From the NCBI GenBank assembly GCA_002722245.1, contig PBLA01000021.1, positions 1 to 64,000 on the forward strand: a stretch of 64,000 bases of DNA. The letters are read 5' to 3'. The stretch comes from Flavobacteriales bacterium. GTDB taxonomy: Bacteria > Bacteroidota > Bacteroidia > Flavobacteriales_C > GCA-002722245. Both the position numbers and the translations under genes were made by a program. Of the stretch, positions 17,977 through 27,339 are shown piece after piece; position 1 is the stretch's first letter, and every line of letters begins with the position of its first letter. The notes beneath the pieces are model-generated. The model made no database searches. It saw only the letters and a list, made by a program, of their open reading frames with translations, and was not told the DNA's origin.

Positions 17977-18795
17977 CTAATATTGCTCTTTTTCATTGGG
18001 AAAGTCTCCACGTTGAACATCGGAACAATATTGACTTACGGCGTCTTTCATTTCTCCATATAAATTAAGGTATCTTCTTAAAAATCGCGGAGAAAATTCG
18101 TGTGTCATTCCAAACATGTCGTGGGAAACGAGTACCTGGCCATCACAACCATTTCCCGCACCAATACCAATAACGGGTATGGTTATTGATTGTGCGATTT
18201 CCGATGCCAGACTTGCTGGAATTTTTTCAAGAACAATAGCAAAAACTCCAGCTTGCTCCAGTGCTTTAGCTTCATTTATTAACTGCTTAGCTTCATCTTC
18301 CCTTTCAGCCCTTACTGTATAGGAACCAAATTTGTATATGCTTTGAGGGATTAATCCTAGATGTCCCATTACGGGTATTCCTGCTGTTAGAATTCGTTTA
18401 ATTGAATCTACAATGTCATATCCTCCCTCAAGTTTTACAGCATGTGCTCCAGACTCTTTCATAATTTTAATAGCGGAAGATAATCCCTCTTTTGTATTTC
18501 CTTGATAGGAACCAAAAGGTAAATCAACAACAATCATAGCTCTTTGCGCACCTCTAACCACCGAAGATGCATGATAAATCATTTGGTCGAGCGTAATTGG
18601 TAAAGTTGTTTCGTGTCCCGCCATTACATTACTTGCGGAGTCACCAACTAAAATAACATCTGCGCCTCCAGCATCAATGATTTTAGCCATGGTGTAATCG
18701 TATGCAGTTAACATACTTATTTTATGCTTAGACGCTTTCATTTCTTGAAGCGTTTTTGTGGTGATTCTTTTTTTTGTGTTAAAATTTACCGACAT
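17977..18795 (-). CDS. panB: 3-methyl-2-oxobutanoate hydroxymethyltransferase
   Basis: A 272-residue PanB. Landmarks are [26 protein letters not shown] near the start with the metal-binding Asp, [24 protein letters not shown] and [18 protein letters not shown]. It makes ketopantoate from ketoisovalerate and methylene-tetrahydrofolate, the first committed step to pantothenate and CoA. The rest of the pathway is not in this window. It sits between a coiled-coil exported protein (5 bases upstream) and the pseudouridine synthase (2 bases downstream). Confidence 0.96.
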   Translation of the reverse strand: MSVNFNTKKRITTKTLQEMKASKHKISMLTAYDYTMAKIIDAGGADVILVGDSASNVMAGHETTLPITLDQMIYHASSVVRGAQRAMIVVDLPFGSYQGNTKEGLSSAIKIMKESGAHAVKLEGGYDIVDSIKRILTAGIPVMGHLGLIPQSIYKFGSYTVRAEREDEAKQLINEAKALEQAGVFAIVLEKIPASLASEIAQSITIPVIGIGAGNGCDGQVLVSHDMFGMTHEFSPRFLRRYLNLYGEMKDAVSQYCSDVQRGDFPNEKEQY

Positions 18796-18800
18796 ACTAA

Positions 18801-20447
18801 TTAGTCTTTGAATGCTCCTTTTACAGCCTTTTTAACCTTTATTTTTTGTTTGGGTAAAGGGATTAGCTTTTTTATTTGTTCCAAGGTGTCAACAGGATTC
18901 GTATTTACTTCTGAAATATTTAATGTGTCAACAACAGGGTTAATTTCTTCAGTTGTTTTTAATGGATGTTGAACAGAGTCCTTTTTAAGTTTTGGGATTG
19001 AATCAATTATTGATTCAGTACTTAAAGATAAATCTGCCACTGTAGATTGATCAGTTGAATCACTAACTTGTGTTTGAGATGAGTCGTTTACATGTGAAGA
19101 TTTATTGTCACTCTCGCTAAAAATAGCATCCAGATCTAACGTATGATCATAGGTAGAGTCTTTTTCAATTAACTCCAAAGGTGAGGCGTCAGATCCTGTT
19201 GGAAGGGTTACAGCAATTTCAGAAGCATTAACTATCTCAGAGGGGGCTAAAGGAGGTTTAGTATCGATGGTGTCTTCTTTTGTGGTTTGTTTTTCATTTT
19301 GTACCATACTAAGGGGGTTGTTCTTTTCACGCTCTATTTCATCAATTTTAACTTGAACTTCTTGGATATGCTCTTCTAAAAAGTTGATTTTTTTCTCCAT
19401 TTTCAAATTAACTGCTCTTAAAGAATCCCTTTGGAAAGCGGTTTGGAACAATTTATTTTTTAGAGAACTTGAGTAATTGAAAATAGAATCTCTTTCTGAG
19501 GATAATGCATCAATTTTTTCAGCGAGTGTATTCATAGCTGTTTGATCTTTTTTTATCTCCTCTGGATTAGAAGCTGGCTCAGCCGTTTCATAATCGGTTA
19601 ACAAATTTTTCAATTGTTGATTTTCCTCATTCACTGTTTTAAGTTGATCTTCTAATATTTGAATAGCCGAAATAGCGGCATCATCATTTCCTCCATATTT
19701 TGCTTGAAGTGCGAGTCTTTTTAAGGAATCATTCTCTACTTTTAGGATCGATAATTGATCTTGTAAATCAGCGAGATTAATTTCTGGTTCGGCTCCAGGG
19801 ATGTCTAATTGATACACATTGAAGTAATAAAGGCTTGCCGCTGATCGGGGTCCAATATAGGCACCAAATTTACCTTTTTTATACGAATCATTAATATATG
19901 AATAGATGTAAAAACCATTGATGAAAATGTCAAATTTTCCCCTAAATGACTTTAACTCAATTGTATTACTTCTTGTTGCTGGTGCAATATTTTTGGATCT
20001 AATCCACCCATCATTCCCTTCTTTTGTAATATAAGCACTTGTACCTAAATCAGTGATTCTAAAACTCCTTTTCTTGTTAATTTCAAAAACAAAGCCGCCT
20101 CTGCCCGAAGATTGTACCAAATACATAATTCCCACACTAGCGTCCATTCCTCCAAGAGGCCCTAGTGTTAATTTTGTTTTAATGGAAAAGTTTTTGTTTA
20201 CATCTTCTGTTTTTACAACGATGGCACGAGGAGAAGGAAGTTTTCTTTCCATATAGTAATAACCATCTGCATATTTCCCCCAAAATTTACGGTCAGAACT
20301 GGAGGTGCTTTCAAAGTTGTCGTTAAAATCCGTAAAACCCTCCGAGAAAATTTTTTCAATTTTTTCGTTAACAACATAAGGTTGGCAATAACCATTTGTG
20401 AGGTAGAGGAAAAAACTAATAAATAAAATAATATTTCGATTCTTCAT
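18801..20447 (-). CDS. Exported protein with N-terminal jelly-roll-like domain and coiled coil
   Basis: About 548 residues when started at the ATG of MKNRNIILF, which gives a signal peptide ending NGYCQ; an upstream in-frame ATG would add 12 residues before it. Residues about 25-220 look like a concanavalin-like beta sandwich ([56 protein letters not shown] in pieces), similar to domains that bind carbohydrate or act as keto-disaccharide hydrolases. After that come heptad coiled-coil segments (about 230-400), then a Ser/Asp/Thr-rich tail ending in a basic [12 protein letters not shown]. First gene of the panB-rluA operon. Function unknown. Confidence 0.65.
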   Translation of the reverse strand: MKNRNIILFISFFLYLTNGYCQPYVVNEKIEKIFSEGFTDFNDNFESTSSSDRKFWGKYADGYYYMERKLPSPRAIVVKTEDVNKNFSIKTKLTLGPLGGMDASVGIMYLVQSSGRGGFVFEINKKRSFRITDLGTSAYITKEGNDGWIRSKNIAPATRSNTIELKSFRGKFDIFINGFYIYSYINDSYKKGKFGAYIGPRSAASLYYFNVYQLDIPGAEPEINLADLQDQLSILKVENDSLKRLALQAKYGGNDDAAISAIQILEDQLKTVNEENQQLKNLLTDYETAEPASNPEEIKKDQTAMNTLAEKIDALSSERDSIFNYSSSLKNKLFQTAFQRDSLRAVNLKMEKKINFLEEHIQEVQVKIDEIEREKNNPLSMVQNEKQTTKEDTIDTKPPLAPSEIVNASEIAVTLPTGSDASPLELIEKDSTYDHTLDLDAIFSESDNKSSHVNDSSQTQVSDSTDQSTVADLSLSTESIIDSIPKLKKDSVQHPLKTTEEINPVVDTLNISEVNTNPVDTLEQIKKLIPLPKQKIKVKKAVKGAFKD

Positions 20448-20656
20448 GCGATCAAATAATTGGTAAAAGTAATAACTATTCATGTATTAATACCGATAGA
20501 ATTTGTTAACAATATCCAGGTGGTTAACAATGTTTGTTTTTGTCCATTTTTATTCAAAATCTAAAAGGAAATTCAATCAACTACTTGTTAAACTATAAAG
20601 TAAAAATGATTTTAATTTTAACGAAACTTTTCACAAAAGGTTTTTACTGTTTCAAA

Positions 20657-21556
20657 TTAAAAAAGGGAAGGTGATTGGTGAAGTTTTGGAACGGAAATAT
20701 TTATTCCTTGTATCGTTTTATTAATTTCTTCAATCATGTATTTTGCTGCGTAACCAGCATAGCTTCGGTGTTGATTTGGTTGATGATGCAGGCAATAAAA
20801 TTTCCGAATCCCTCTTTTTATCCAAATTTCAAACTGTTTTACCCATTCACTCATCCGAGCATAGTCAGATTCTACTAGCCCGTTTCCTACAAATCGAATA
20901 TATAGTGTTTCGTTTGTGGGCATCTGATGAACCACGTTTCTCATTCCTGCAGTATCCGTTATTACATTAGCTACATTATATTGATTAAGTAATTCTCCCA
21001 ATTCTAAGGATTGATTAAAAAATGGATTCCTAATTTCAACTGCAAATTCTTGTTCTTGAGGAAGCTCTTTTAAAAAACCCTCTAATTCTGAAAGCCTTTC
21101 TTTTCCGAAGCTATTTTGAAGTAGTATAAATGTGGTTCCAGCTTTCTTCCCCATACTATCCATGGCAAGAATAAATTCTTCCAAGCGGGATAAAACATCC
21201 TTTTCAAGTAAATTTTTTCTTACCGAAATAATTTGAGGCATTTTAAAGGAGAACTTAAAGTCGTCTGGAACATTATTTTTCCATGTTTCCAATGTGGATG
21301 TTTTTGGTGTTCCGTAGCGAGTTGCATTTACTTCAACAGATTTGAATTGTTTCGCATACTCAACTAGAAAGTTTTTTTGCGCTGTTTTGGGTGGATAAAA
21401 ATGACCCTTGAAATCTTTGTCGGCCCATACCGAGCTCCCAATATAAAATTCAATGTTTTCATGAGAGGGTTTGGGTATAAATTGTGCTGAGTAAGGTGGC
21501 GCCTGAGGAAGCGTAAAGTTTATGTCACTAACATCCTCTATAAATCCGTATTTCAT
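20657..21556 (-). CDS. DUF72 (YecE-like) protein
   Basis: A 299-residue TIM-barrel-type protein of the DUF72 family: FYIGSSVWADKDFKGHFYP near the start, YAKQFKSVEVNATRYGTP, FKFSFKMPQIIS, FAVEIRNPFF and the C-terminal FYCLHHQPNQHRSYAGYAAK. The biochemical role of DUF72 is not established. Its ATG overlaps the stop of the upstream DUF4340 gene by four bases, so it is the last gene of the gldF-gldG operon. No obvious functional link to gliding is visible. Confidence 0.88.
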   Translation of the reverse strand: MKYGFIEDVSDINFTLPQAPPYSAQFIPKPSHENIEFYIGSSVWADKDFKGHFYPPKTAQKNFLVEYAKQFKSVEVNATRYGTPKTSTLETWKNNVPDDFKFSFKMPQIISVRKNLLEKDVLSRLEEFILAMDSMGKKAGTTFILLQNSFGKERLSELEGFLKELPQEQEFAVEIRNPFFNQSLELGELLNQYNVANVITDTAGMRNVVHQMPTNETLYIRFVGNGLVESDYARMSEWVKQFEIWIKRGIRKFYCLHHQPNQHRSYAGYAAKYMIEEINKTIQGINISVPKLHQSPSLF

Positions 21557-22560
21557 TCGAGTGATTTTCTATTTACAAGGATAGATTGAAAAACATAATG
21601 CTGAAGTATTGCTAATTCATTTGTGAGGCAAAATCCAAAAAACCGATCAGGATCTAAAAGTAGTGGGAGTCCAATAGCGTTTTTTGATCCTTTTGGCATG
21701 TCCTTCTTATAACCAGTGATTTTAGATGTTTTCCCCAATAGATTTGTAACCGAAAGGTGAAACCAGGGACGCTTATTTGTTAGTGCGTTCAGTAAACTAT
21801 CGTTTTTTTGTTTATCCAATAGTCTTTCAGCAGCCACAGACTTAAAGTTTAGTAGGTACTTTTTAACATGTTCGGAATCTTTGGAAATCAACGTGTCTTC
21901 GTGGTATAAATTATATGTGCCGTCTTCAAGCTTAATTGTAAATCCGTCGTGAGGAGAAGATGGAAAGTCTAATTTTACAGACTGAATCGCATTTTTAGGA
22001 AAATAGAATATTTTTAAATCCCTCCATGTACTTGGAGATGGTTCATATCGTGGAGTTAAATATCCCTCAAAACCTAACAAGTAAGTCAAAAATGGGGTGT
22101 TGAAGTTTTCACCTGAATCCTCATCAATTAAAAGCATGTAAGTTCCTGTGGTTAATCCGTCCGCAGACCCGATATAGTAGGATTTTATTAAATCACCTTT
22201 ACTAAAGAATTCTGCTTTGATATTATTTGTTGCAAGGTTCTTAATTATTCTTGTTTGTTGTTTCTTAGGTACTCTTTGTTTTACCTCTAAATTTTTTGCT
22301 GTTTTTAATAAAGTTTGAATACGTCGATCACGAGCAACATAAAGATCATTTACCTTCCATATATCTCCCTCTTTCGTTAAAGTCACTTTTTCACCCTTGG
22401 TATTTGCCAAAAATATTTTATCTATCGATTGAATGTTGGATATATTAAACTGCCTTGCTTCAAGATCATTTTGCTCTCCATCTTTTTTGGAAAAGAAAAA
22501 AAATAATCCAATAAGTAAAGCGCAGAGGCTCAATGAAAATACAAAGAGTTGTTTTTTCAT
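21553..22560 (-). CDS. DUF4340 membrane-anchored protein in the gldFG operon
   Basis: A 335-residue protein with an N-terminal signal anchor (KKQLFVFSLSLCALLIGLF) and an exported domain. GDIWKVNDLYVARDRRIQTLLKTA and the later repeat of two similar alpha/beta modules fit DUF4340. Members sit beside GldG-like exported subunits of ABC-2 systems in many bacteria, so it may be an extra periplasmic component of the GldFG complex. It overlaps gldG and the DUF72 gene by four bases each, indicating tight translational coupling. Confidence 0.8.
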   Translation of the reverse strand: MKKQLFVFSLSLCALLIGLFFFFSKKDGEQNDLEARQFNISNIQSIDKIFLANTKGEKVTLTKEGDIWKVNDLYVARDRRIQTLLKTAKNLEVKQRVPKKQQTRIIKNLATNNIKAEFFSKGDLIKSYYIGSADGLTTGTYMLLIDEDSGENFNTPFLTYLLGFEGYLTPRYEPSPSTWRDLKIFYFPKNAIQSVKLDFPSSPHDGFTIKLEDGTYNLYHEDTLISKDSEHVKKYLLNFKSVAAERLLDKQKNDSLLNALTNKRPWFHLSVTNLLGKTSKITGYKKDMPKGSKNAIGLPLLLDPDRFFGFCLTNELAILQHYVFQSILVNRKSLE

Positions 22561-24269
22561 TTGGTTGAAAATCTAAATTTGCGAAATACAATAAACACTA
22601 AGCTAATTAGAACAATAACTATAATTGGTAAGCCTATATTAATAACCTGTATGAGTGATTTGTTTTTCTGAACGAGTTTTGAGTCAAGTAATCTCATTTT
22701 AATTTTTTTTGATCGCACAGCAATTAACTCATGATCATTTAAAAGGTAGTTGGCACAATTAATCAAAAACTTTTTGTTGTCATAATACCGGTTTGTATAC
22801 TGGTCAGTACCCATTGGTATCATTTCCCCTTTAGGAGTAAACCAGTTTTTACCAATATCGCCATCAGCAATTACTACAATTCCATTTGATTGACTTTTTT
22901 CTAAAAAATTAACAGCGAGATTGTTACTGAATTTAGGAGGTATTCGATTTTTAAAATACGATTCGAAAGTACCTTCCAAAAGAAGTGCAATTGGCTTTTT
23001 CCCTTCCTTAAAGTTTTCAGGTAAGATCTTTTCATTTGCTGTTTCTCTAAATGAGATGCGAGAAGGAAGTTTTTTAAATCGATTGTTTCCAGAGGTATTG
23101 TACAACGTTGTGAATGCTATGTTTTCAACGGGTAGAGTGTCTAAACTACTTGAAAACTCTACTTTTACTGGATCTAGGTTTTTATTAATTAAGTGGTTAT
23201 TGTTTGATTTTAATAATGGATTATACATCCAACTGTACAATTGAAATCCTCGTCCGTCTCCATTTGCTGTAGTTTGAATCGGTATTTTAGAACATTGCAG
23301 ATCTTCTACTATATGTTTATTTAAACGAACACCATATTTATAAAGCATTTTATCAAGTCCAGTTTCAAGTGGAGAGGCAAAAATCAACCCTTGCTTTTGC
23401 ATGGAATCAAGTTCAGCACCTTGGGCACCTTCAAGCATAAACAGTACTTTTCCTCCTTTCATTATAAATTGATCAATAATGTATTGTTCTTTTTGAGTGA
23501 AGGGTTGAACTGGTTTAGCAATAACGAGTAGATCAATATCATTTAATGCATCTATTCGTTCTCTTCCGATTGAGTCTTTTAAAAATGCAGGACCGGTATT
23601 ATAATATTCAAAGAGCGATTTGGAATAGTCTTGCAAGTCGTATTGACCAAGTTCGCCATGTCCTTGTAAAAAACCAACTGTTTTAAGGGTGTCTTGTTGG
23701 AGTTTTCTTACAGCATTAGTAATCTCAAATTCCAATTCCTCTATTGCTCGTTCATAAGTTAATTGCTTTCCTCCTTTATTTCCCCTAACAAAAGGCACAG
23801 GGATTGAACGGCCATTATGAAAAGCTTCAGCGCCTAATGGAATATAAATTCTTGACAATTCCCCTTTGTCGTTCTTGTAGGGGATAGGAAGAATAGTAAT
23901 TCCCTTCTTTTGAAGCTTAAAGAGGGTTTTTTGTTGCGTTTTAGAATCTTCAATTGAGTGGTAGATATCAATGAATTCATATTCAACAAATCCATCAGCA
24001 ATATCATGAATTTCTTCCATTGTTTCCAATATGGAATTTCTTACTCTTGTTAAATCAGCTGGTAAATGCTCACCATCTAAATAAATTTTAAATTCAACGA
24101 CATCATTTAGATTCTCCAGAAGATCAACAGTACTGTCGTGTAATGTGAATCGTTTATCTTCGGTTAAATCAATTTTTAGAAAAATGAAATAACTCAAAAC
24201 AGCAGCCAGAAGAATAGCGACAAGTCCTGTTAAGAAATTAGTGATATCTTTTATTTTGTGTTTTATCAT
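22557..24269 (-). CDS. gldG: Gliding-motility ABC transporter subunit GldG
   Basis: A 570-residue GldG. An N-terminal membrane segment (about 12-32) is followed by a long periplasmic region with the Gld/IFT-type fold: TLHDSTVDLLENLNDVVEFKIYLDGEHLP, then KTVGFLQGHGEL and VLFMLEGAQG. A second membrane helix near the C-terminus (about 540-560, INIGLPIIVIVLISLVFIVF) is typical. With GldF and the ATPase GldA it forms an ABC-2 type exporter needed for gliding in Flavobacterium johnsoniae. gldA is not in this window. It starts seven bases after gldF. Confidence 0.92.
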   Translation of the reverse strand: MIKHKIKDITNFLTGLVAILLAAVLSYFIFLKIDLTEDKRFTLHDSTVDLLENLNDVVEFKIYLDGEHLPADLTRVRNSILETMEEIHDIADGFVEYEFIDIYHSIEDSKTQQKTLFKLQKKGITILPIPYKNDKGELSRIYIPLGAEAFHNGRSIPVPFVRGNKGGKQLTYERAIEELEFEITNAVRKLQQDTLKTVGFLQGHGELGQYDLQDYSKSLFEYYNTGPAFLKDSIGRERIDALNDIDLLVIAKPVQPFTQKEQYIIDQFIMKGGKVLFMLEGAQGAELDSMQKQGLIFASPLETGLDKMLYKYGVRLNKHIVEDLQCSKIPIQTTANGDGRGFQLYSWMYNPLLKSNNNHLINKNLDPVKVEFSSSLDTLPVENIAFTTLYNTSGNNRFKKLPSRISFRETANEKILPENFKEGKKPIALLLEGTFESYFKNRIPPKFSNNLAVNFLEKSQSNGIVVIADGDIGKNWFTPKGEMIPMGTDQYTNRYYDNKKFLINCANYLLNDHELIAVRSKKIKMRLLDSKLVQKNKSLIQVINIGLPIIVIVLISLVFIVFRKFRFSTK

Positions 24270-24276
24270 GAGTTTT

Positions 24277-25008
24277 TTACCATTTTCGACTTGATAGCGC
24301 TAGTTTAGTAATCAAAATGAAGGTCGCAATCAAGCAGAAATAATATATAATGTCTCGTGTGTCAATTAATCCTCTGCTTATACTATAATAATGTTCTTCA
24401 ATTCCAAATTGTTGAATAATAAAGCCAATAGATGTTTCGCCAGAAACATCCGCAATTAAGCTAAATCCAAAATAAAACAACAGGCAAAAAAGTAAGCTTA
24501 CAAGTAAGGAAATGATTTGATTTTTTGTAATAACAGAGGCGAAAAGACCAATGGAAATAAAGCTTGATCCAAGAAATAGTAAACCAATATATGAACCTAA
24601 AGTTGCCGCGTTATCAATGGAATGGTGCGAAAGGTATTGGATTGAAAAATAATAAATTAATGTAGGTATTAACGTGAGAATAAGAAGAGAGAAATACGCG
24701 AAAAATTTCCCTGTAATGATCTGAAATTCAGTTAATGGACGACTTAAAAGCAATTCTAAAGTACCATTCGCTTTTTCTTCTGCAAATGCCCGCATCGTCA
24801 TTGCTGGAATAAGAATTAGGTACATCCAAGGAGCTAAGGTGAATAGTGGTTCGAGAGTGGCAAATCCAGAAGTTAACACATTCATATAGTCATTGGGAGA
24901 ATAAGCCCAAATGAAAAGAGAATTAATCAAGAGAAAAAGGATCAGAACAATAGGGCCAATGAGGGAACTAAAAAAATACCGAATTTCCTTTTTAAAAATT
25001 GCAAACAT
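24277..25008 (-). CDS. gldF: Gliding-motility ABC transporter permease GldF
   Basis: A 243-residue ABC-2 permease with six predicted membrane helices. The motif AFAEEKANGTLELLLSRPLTEFQIITGKF at about residues 70-100 (shown in part) is the ABC-2 permease coupling region. The following gene is gldG, which identifies it as GldF rather than a generic permease. It is the first gene of a four-gene operon with gldG, DUF4340 and DUF72. The region between it and rpe is divergent, 151 bases, with no perfect TAnnTTTG box visible on this strand. Confidence 0.92.
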   Translation of the reverse strand: MFAIFKKEIRYFFSSLIGPIVLILFLLINSLFIWAYSPNDYMNVLTSGFATLEPLFTLAPWMYLILIPAMTMRAFAEEKANGTLELLLSRPLTEFQIITGKFFAYFSLLILTLIPTLIYYFSIQYLSHHSIDNAATLGSYIGLLFLGSSFISIGLFASVITKNQIISLLVSLLFCLLFYFGFSLIADVSGETSIGFIIQQFGIEEHYYSISRGLIDTRDIIYYFCLIATFILITKLALSSRKW

Positions 25009-25159
25009 TAAAACTAAATTATTGTTTAAATGTAATACCTCTGCACTAATTCGAAATAGTTTATTAACTAAAAATGTTTATAACCTGACGTTATTTCATA
25101 ACGTACTAACGAAGGAAAGTAACTAATTTTATTCAAATTAAATTCTAAACATTTTTTAA

Positions 25160-25831
25160 ATGGATCACAAAATTGCACCATCAGTGCTTTCAGCAGATTT
25201 TGCCAATATACAAAGAGATGTAGAAATGATAAATAAAAGTGAAGCCGATTGGTTTCATATAGATATCATGGATGGTGTTTTTGTGCCGAATATTTCATTT
25301 GGTTTTCCTGTGATGTCAGCCATAAAAGAACACGCTAAAAAGCCGTTGGATGTTCATTTAATGATTGTTGATCCTGACCGTTATATTAGTGAGTTTAAAA
25401 AAGCAGGTGCAGACGTGTTAACGGTTCATTATGAAGCATGTACACATTTACATAGAACGATTCAAGCAATAAAAGCAGAGGGGATGAAAGCTGGAGTTGC
25501 CCTTAACCCGCATACTCCTGTTCATTTATTAAAGGATGTTTTACCGGACTTAGACCTCGTATGTATAATGAGTGTCAATCCAGGATTTGGAGGTCAGAAG
25601 TTTATTCGAAATACGTTTAATAAAGTAAAGGAGTTGAAAGCATTAATCCTTGAAGTGGAATCGGATACATTAATTGAGATAGACGGAGGAGTAGGAACGG
25701 ATAATGCAAAATTATTAGTGGAATGTGGTGCAGATGTTTTAGTGGCAGGTAGTAGCGTTTTTAAATCCAGTAATCCTCTAAAAACAATCATTCAACTTAA
25801 GAAATTAGAGCGTGTTGTTAAAAGTGCTTGA
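25160..25831 (+). CDS. rpe: Ribulose-phosphate 3-epimerase
   Basis: A 223-residue TIM barrel that interconverts ribulose-5-phosphate and xylulose-5-phosphate in the pentose phosphate pathway. Metal-binding and catalytic residues are in place: His33 and Asp35 in FHIDIMDG, His66 in DVHLM, and Asp in IEIDGGVG. SVNPGFGGQKF and AGSSVFKS form the phosphate site. Length and all motifs are normal. It is a single gene, divergent from gldF. Confidence 0.97.
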   Translation: MDHKIAPSVLSADFANIQRDVEMINKSEADWFHIDIMDGVFVPNISFGFPVMSAIKEHAKKPLDVHLMIVDPDRYISEFKKAGADVLTVHYEACTHLHRTIQAIKAEGMKAGVALNPHTPVHLLKDVLPDLDLVCIMSVNPGFGGQKFIRNTFNKVKELKALILEVESDTLIEIDGGVGTDNAKLLVECGADVLVAGSSVFKSSNPLKTIIQLKKLERVVKSA

Positions 25832-25842
25832 TTTTTTTAAGA

Positions 25843-26301
25843 CTATGCGAAAAGTGGTTTAATAACATTTACCACAAAGGCTGTAATGTAGGTAATCCCA
25901 AATGACCAAATAAACGAAGAGATAACAAGACTTGGAATAGCCATTTTGTTTTTTCCGAAATACTTCCCAACTAAAATTGAGGCCAATGGAACTGAAATAA
26001 TTCCTATTGTCATACTTGTTCCAAAGAGTTTGAATTTATTTTTGATTAGGATAATCATTTTGTTTCGTTTAAAATTGATGGATTTAGTCTTCTTTTTCTT
26101 GGATTGAAGTTTATCCAGTCCCTTACCCAAAAAGAAAAATAGTACAGAACTAAAAATAGAGCCTAGTCCGCTTATTACAGCAATTTGGAAAAGTGCATTT
26201 AAATTATCAGCATAGACACCTGCGAAACCCATGGGCGTAAAAAGGAGTTTTACACCACTCAAAAAGAATGCGCTAATAATTTCAGCAATACTCATTTCCA
26301 T
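25843..26301 (-). CDS. Small membrane protein, unknown function
   Basis: About 152 residues from the ATG at MEMSIAEII; a TTG ten codons earlier also exists but gives no better signal. Four likely membrane segments (about 5-25, 35-60, 90-110, 122-145) flank a very basic cytoplasmic loop (KKKKTKSINFKRNK). The pattern is reminiscent of small-molecule exporter or SNARE-associated/DedA-like membrane proteins but no signature motif lets me assign one. It converges with rpe. Confidence 0.55.
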   Translation of the reverse strand: MEMSIAEIISAFFLSGVKLLFTPMGFAGVYADNLNALFQIAVISGLGSIFSSVLFFFLGKGLDKLQSKKKKTKSINFKRNKMIILIKNKFKLFGTSMTIGIISVPLASILVGKYFGKNKMAIPSLVISSFIWSFGITYITAFVVNVIKPLFA

Positions 26302-26368
26302 CCTACACGAATTTAGATAAAGATACCACAAATGATATCTATAGATAAATATTTAATCTTTTTTAAGA

Positions 26369-26398
26369 TTGACTCTTACAAATGAATTAATATATTTG
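26369..26398 (+). promoter_or_regulatory. Promoter for the Bax-inhibitor-1 family gene
   Basis: TTG at 26369-26371 and TATATTTG at 26391-26398, 19 bases apart, match both elements of the Bacteroidetes housekeeping promoter. The -7 box ends 19 bases before the ATG. Confidence 0.65.
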
Positions 26399-26417
26399 TT
26401 AAAAATTATTATTACAC

Positions 26418-27119
26418 ATGGATCAAGGATTTAATTTTAATATCTATAATGTTCAAGAGGTGAGCAGAGTAGAGTTCATTCGAAAAACGTATGCGCATGT
26501 CGCTTTAGCAGTTTTAGCATTTGTTGGTTTTGAAACATTGTTTTTTATTTCTGGTATTGCAGAATCAATAGCTATCCCTCTTTTATCTAATTGGTGGTTA
26601 ATTATACTTCTTTTTATGGGTGGAGCATGGATTGCTAATAAATGGGCTGCTGAGCCAGGTAATATTCAAAAGCAATATTTAGGATTGTTATTATATGCAC
26701 TTTTGGAGGCAATAATTTTTGTGCCTGTTTTTTATTATTTGTTATATAGTGAACAATTTTATGGTGAGGCAGTTAATATTTTAGGTCAAGCAGCTGTAGT
26801 AACTACTGGTTTGTTTACAGGGTTAAGTGCAGTGGCTTTATTTTCTAAAAAGGACTTTTCATTCCTTAGAAGTATTCTGATTGTAGGTTTTTCAGTAGCA
26901 TTAGCAACTATTTTTGCAGGTATGATTTTCGGTTTTGATTTAGGGGTTTGGTTTAGTGCTGCAATGGTTTTACTTGCATCAGGCTCAATTCTTTATCAAA
27001 CATCCAGACTTGTACATGATTATCATACGTCTCAGCACGTAGCTGCTGCTCTTGGTCTTTTTGCTTCTTTTATGCTTTTATTTTGGTATATCCTTCAAAT
27101 ATTTATGAGTAGAGATTAA
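26418..27119 (+). CDS. Bax inhibitor-1/YccA family membrane protein
   Basis: A 233-residue inner-membrane protein with seven predicted helices. The pattern RVEFIRKTYAHVALAVLAFVGFETL at the N-terminus and the Asp-containing last helices (TSRLVHDYH) match the BI-1/YccA/YbhL family. Bacterial members form pH-sensitive calcium leak channels or interact with FtsH in E. coli; which applies here is unknown. It has a clean promoter and a strong terminator directly after it, so it is probably monocistronic. Confidence 0.9.
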   Translation: MDQGFNFNIYNVQEVSRVEFIRKTYAHVALAVLAFVGFETLFFISGIAESIAIPLLSNWWLIILLFMGGAWIANKWAAEPGNIQKQYLGLLLYALLEAIIFVPVFYYLLYSEQFYGEAVNILGQAAVVTTGLFTGLSAVALFSKKDFSFLRSILIVGFSVALATIFAGMIFGFDLGVWFSAAMVLLASGSILYQTSRLVHDYHTSQHVAAALGLFASFMLLFWYILQIFMSRD

Positions 27120-27142
27120 TTAGTTTATTAAAAATATACTTG

Positions 27143-27166
27143 AAAGCCGCTTTTGCGGCTTTTTTT
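27143..27166 (+). terminator. Intrinsic terminator after the BI-1 family gene
   Basis: Eight-base-pair stem AAAGCCGC/GCGGCTTT with a TTTT loop and a run of T at the 3' side, 23 bases after the stop codon. Confidence 0.9.
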
Positions 27167-27339
27167 GTGGATAAAGCTTATGAGTAAGGTTGGATTTAAA
27201 TTACATTTTTACACCATAAAATAAGTGTGTAAAAATTGATTGACCTTTTATTGTCACATTTAAAATTGGTATATTAGAAAAGGATTTAGTTCTTTCTTAA
27301 TAGATAAATCCTACTAACCAACCTTATTTGACTTTAACT

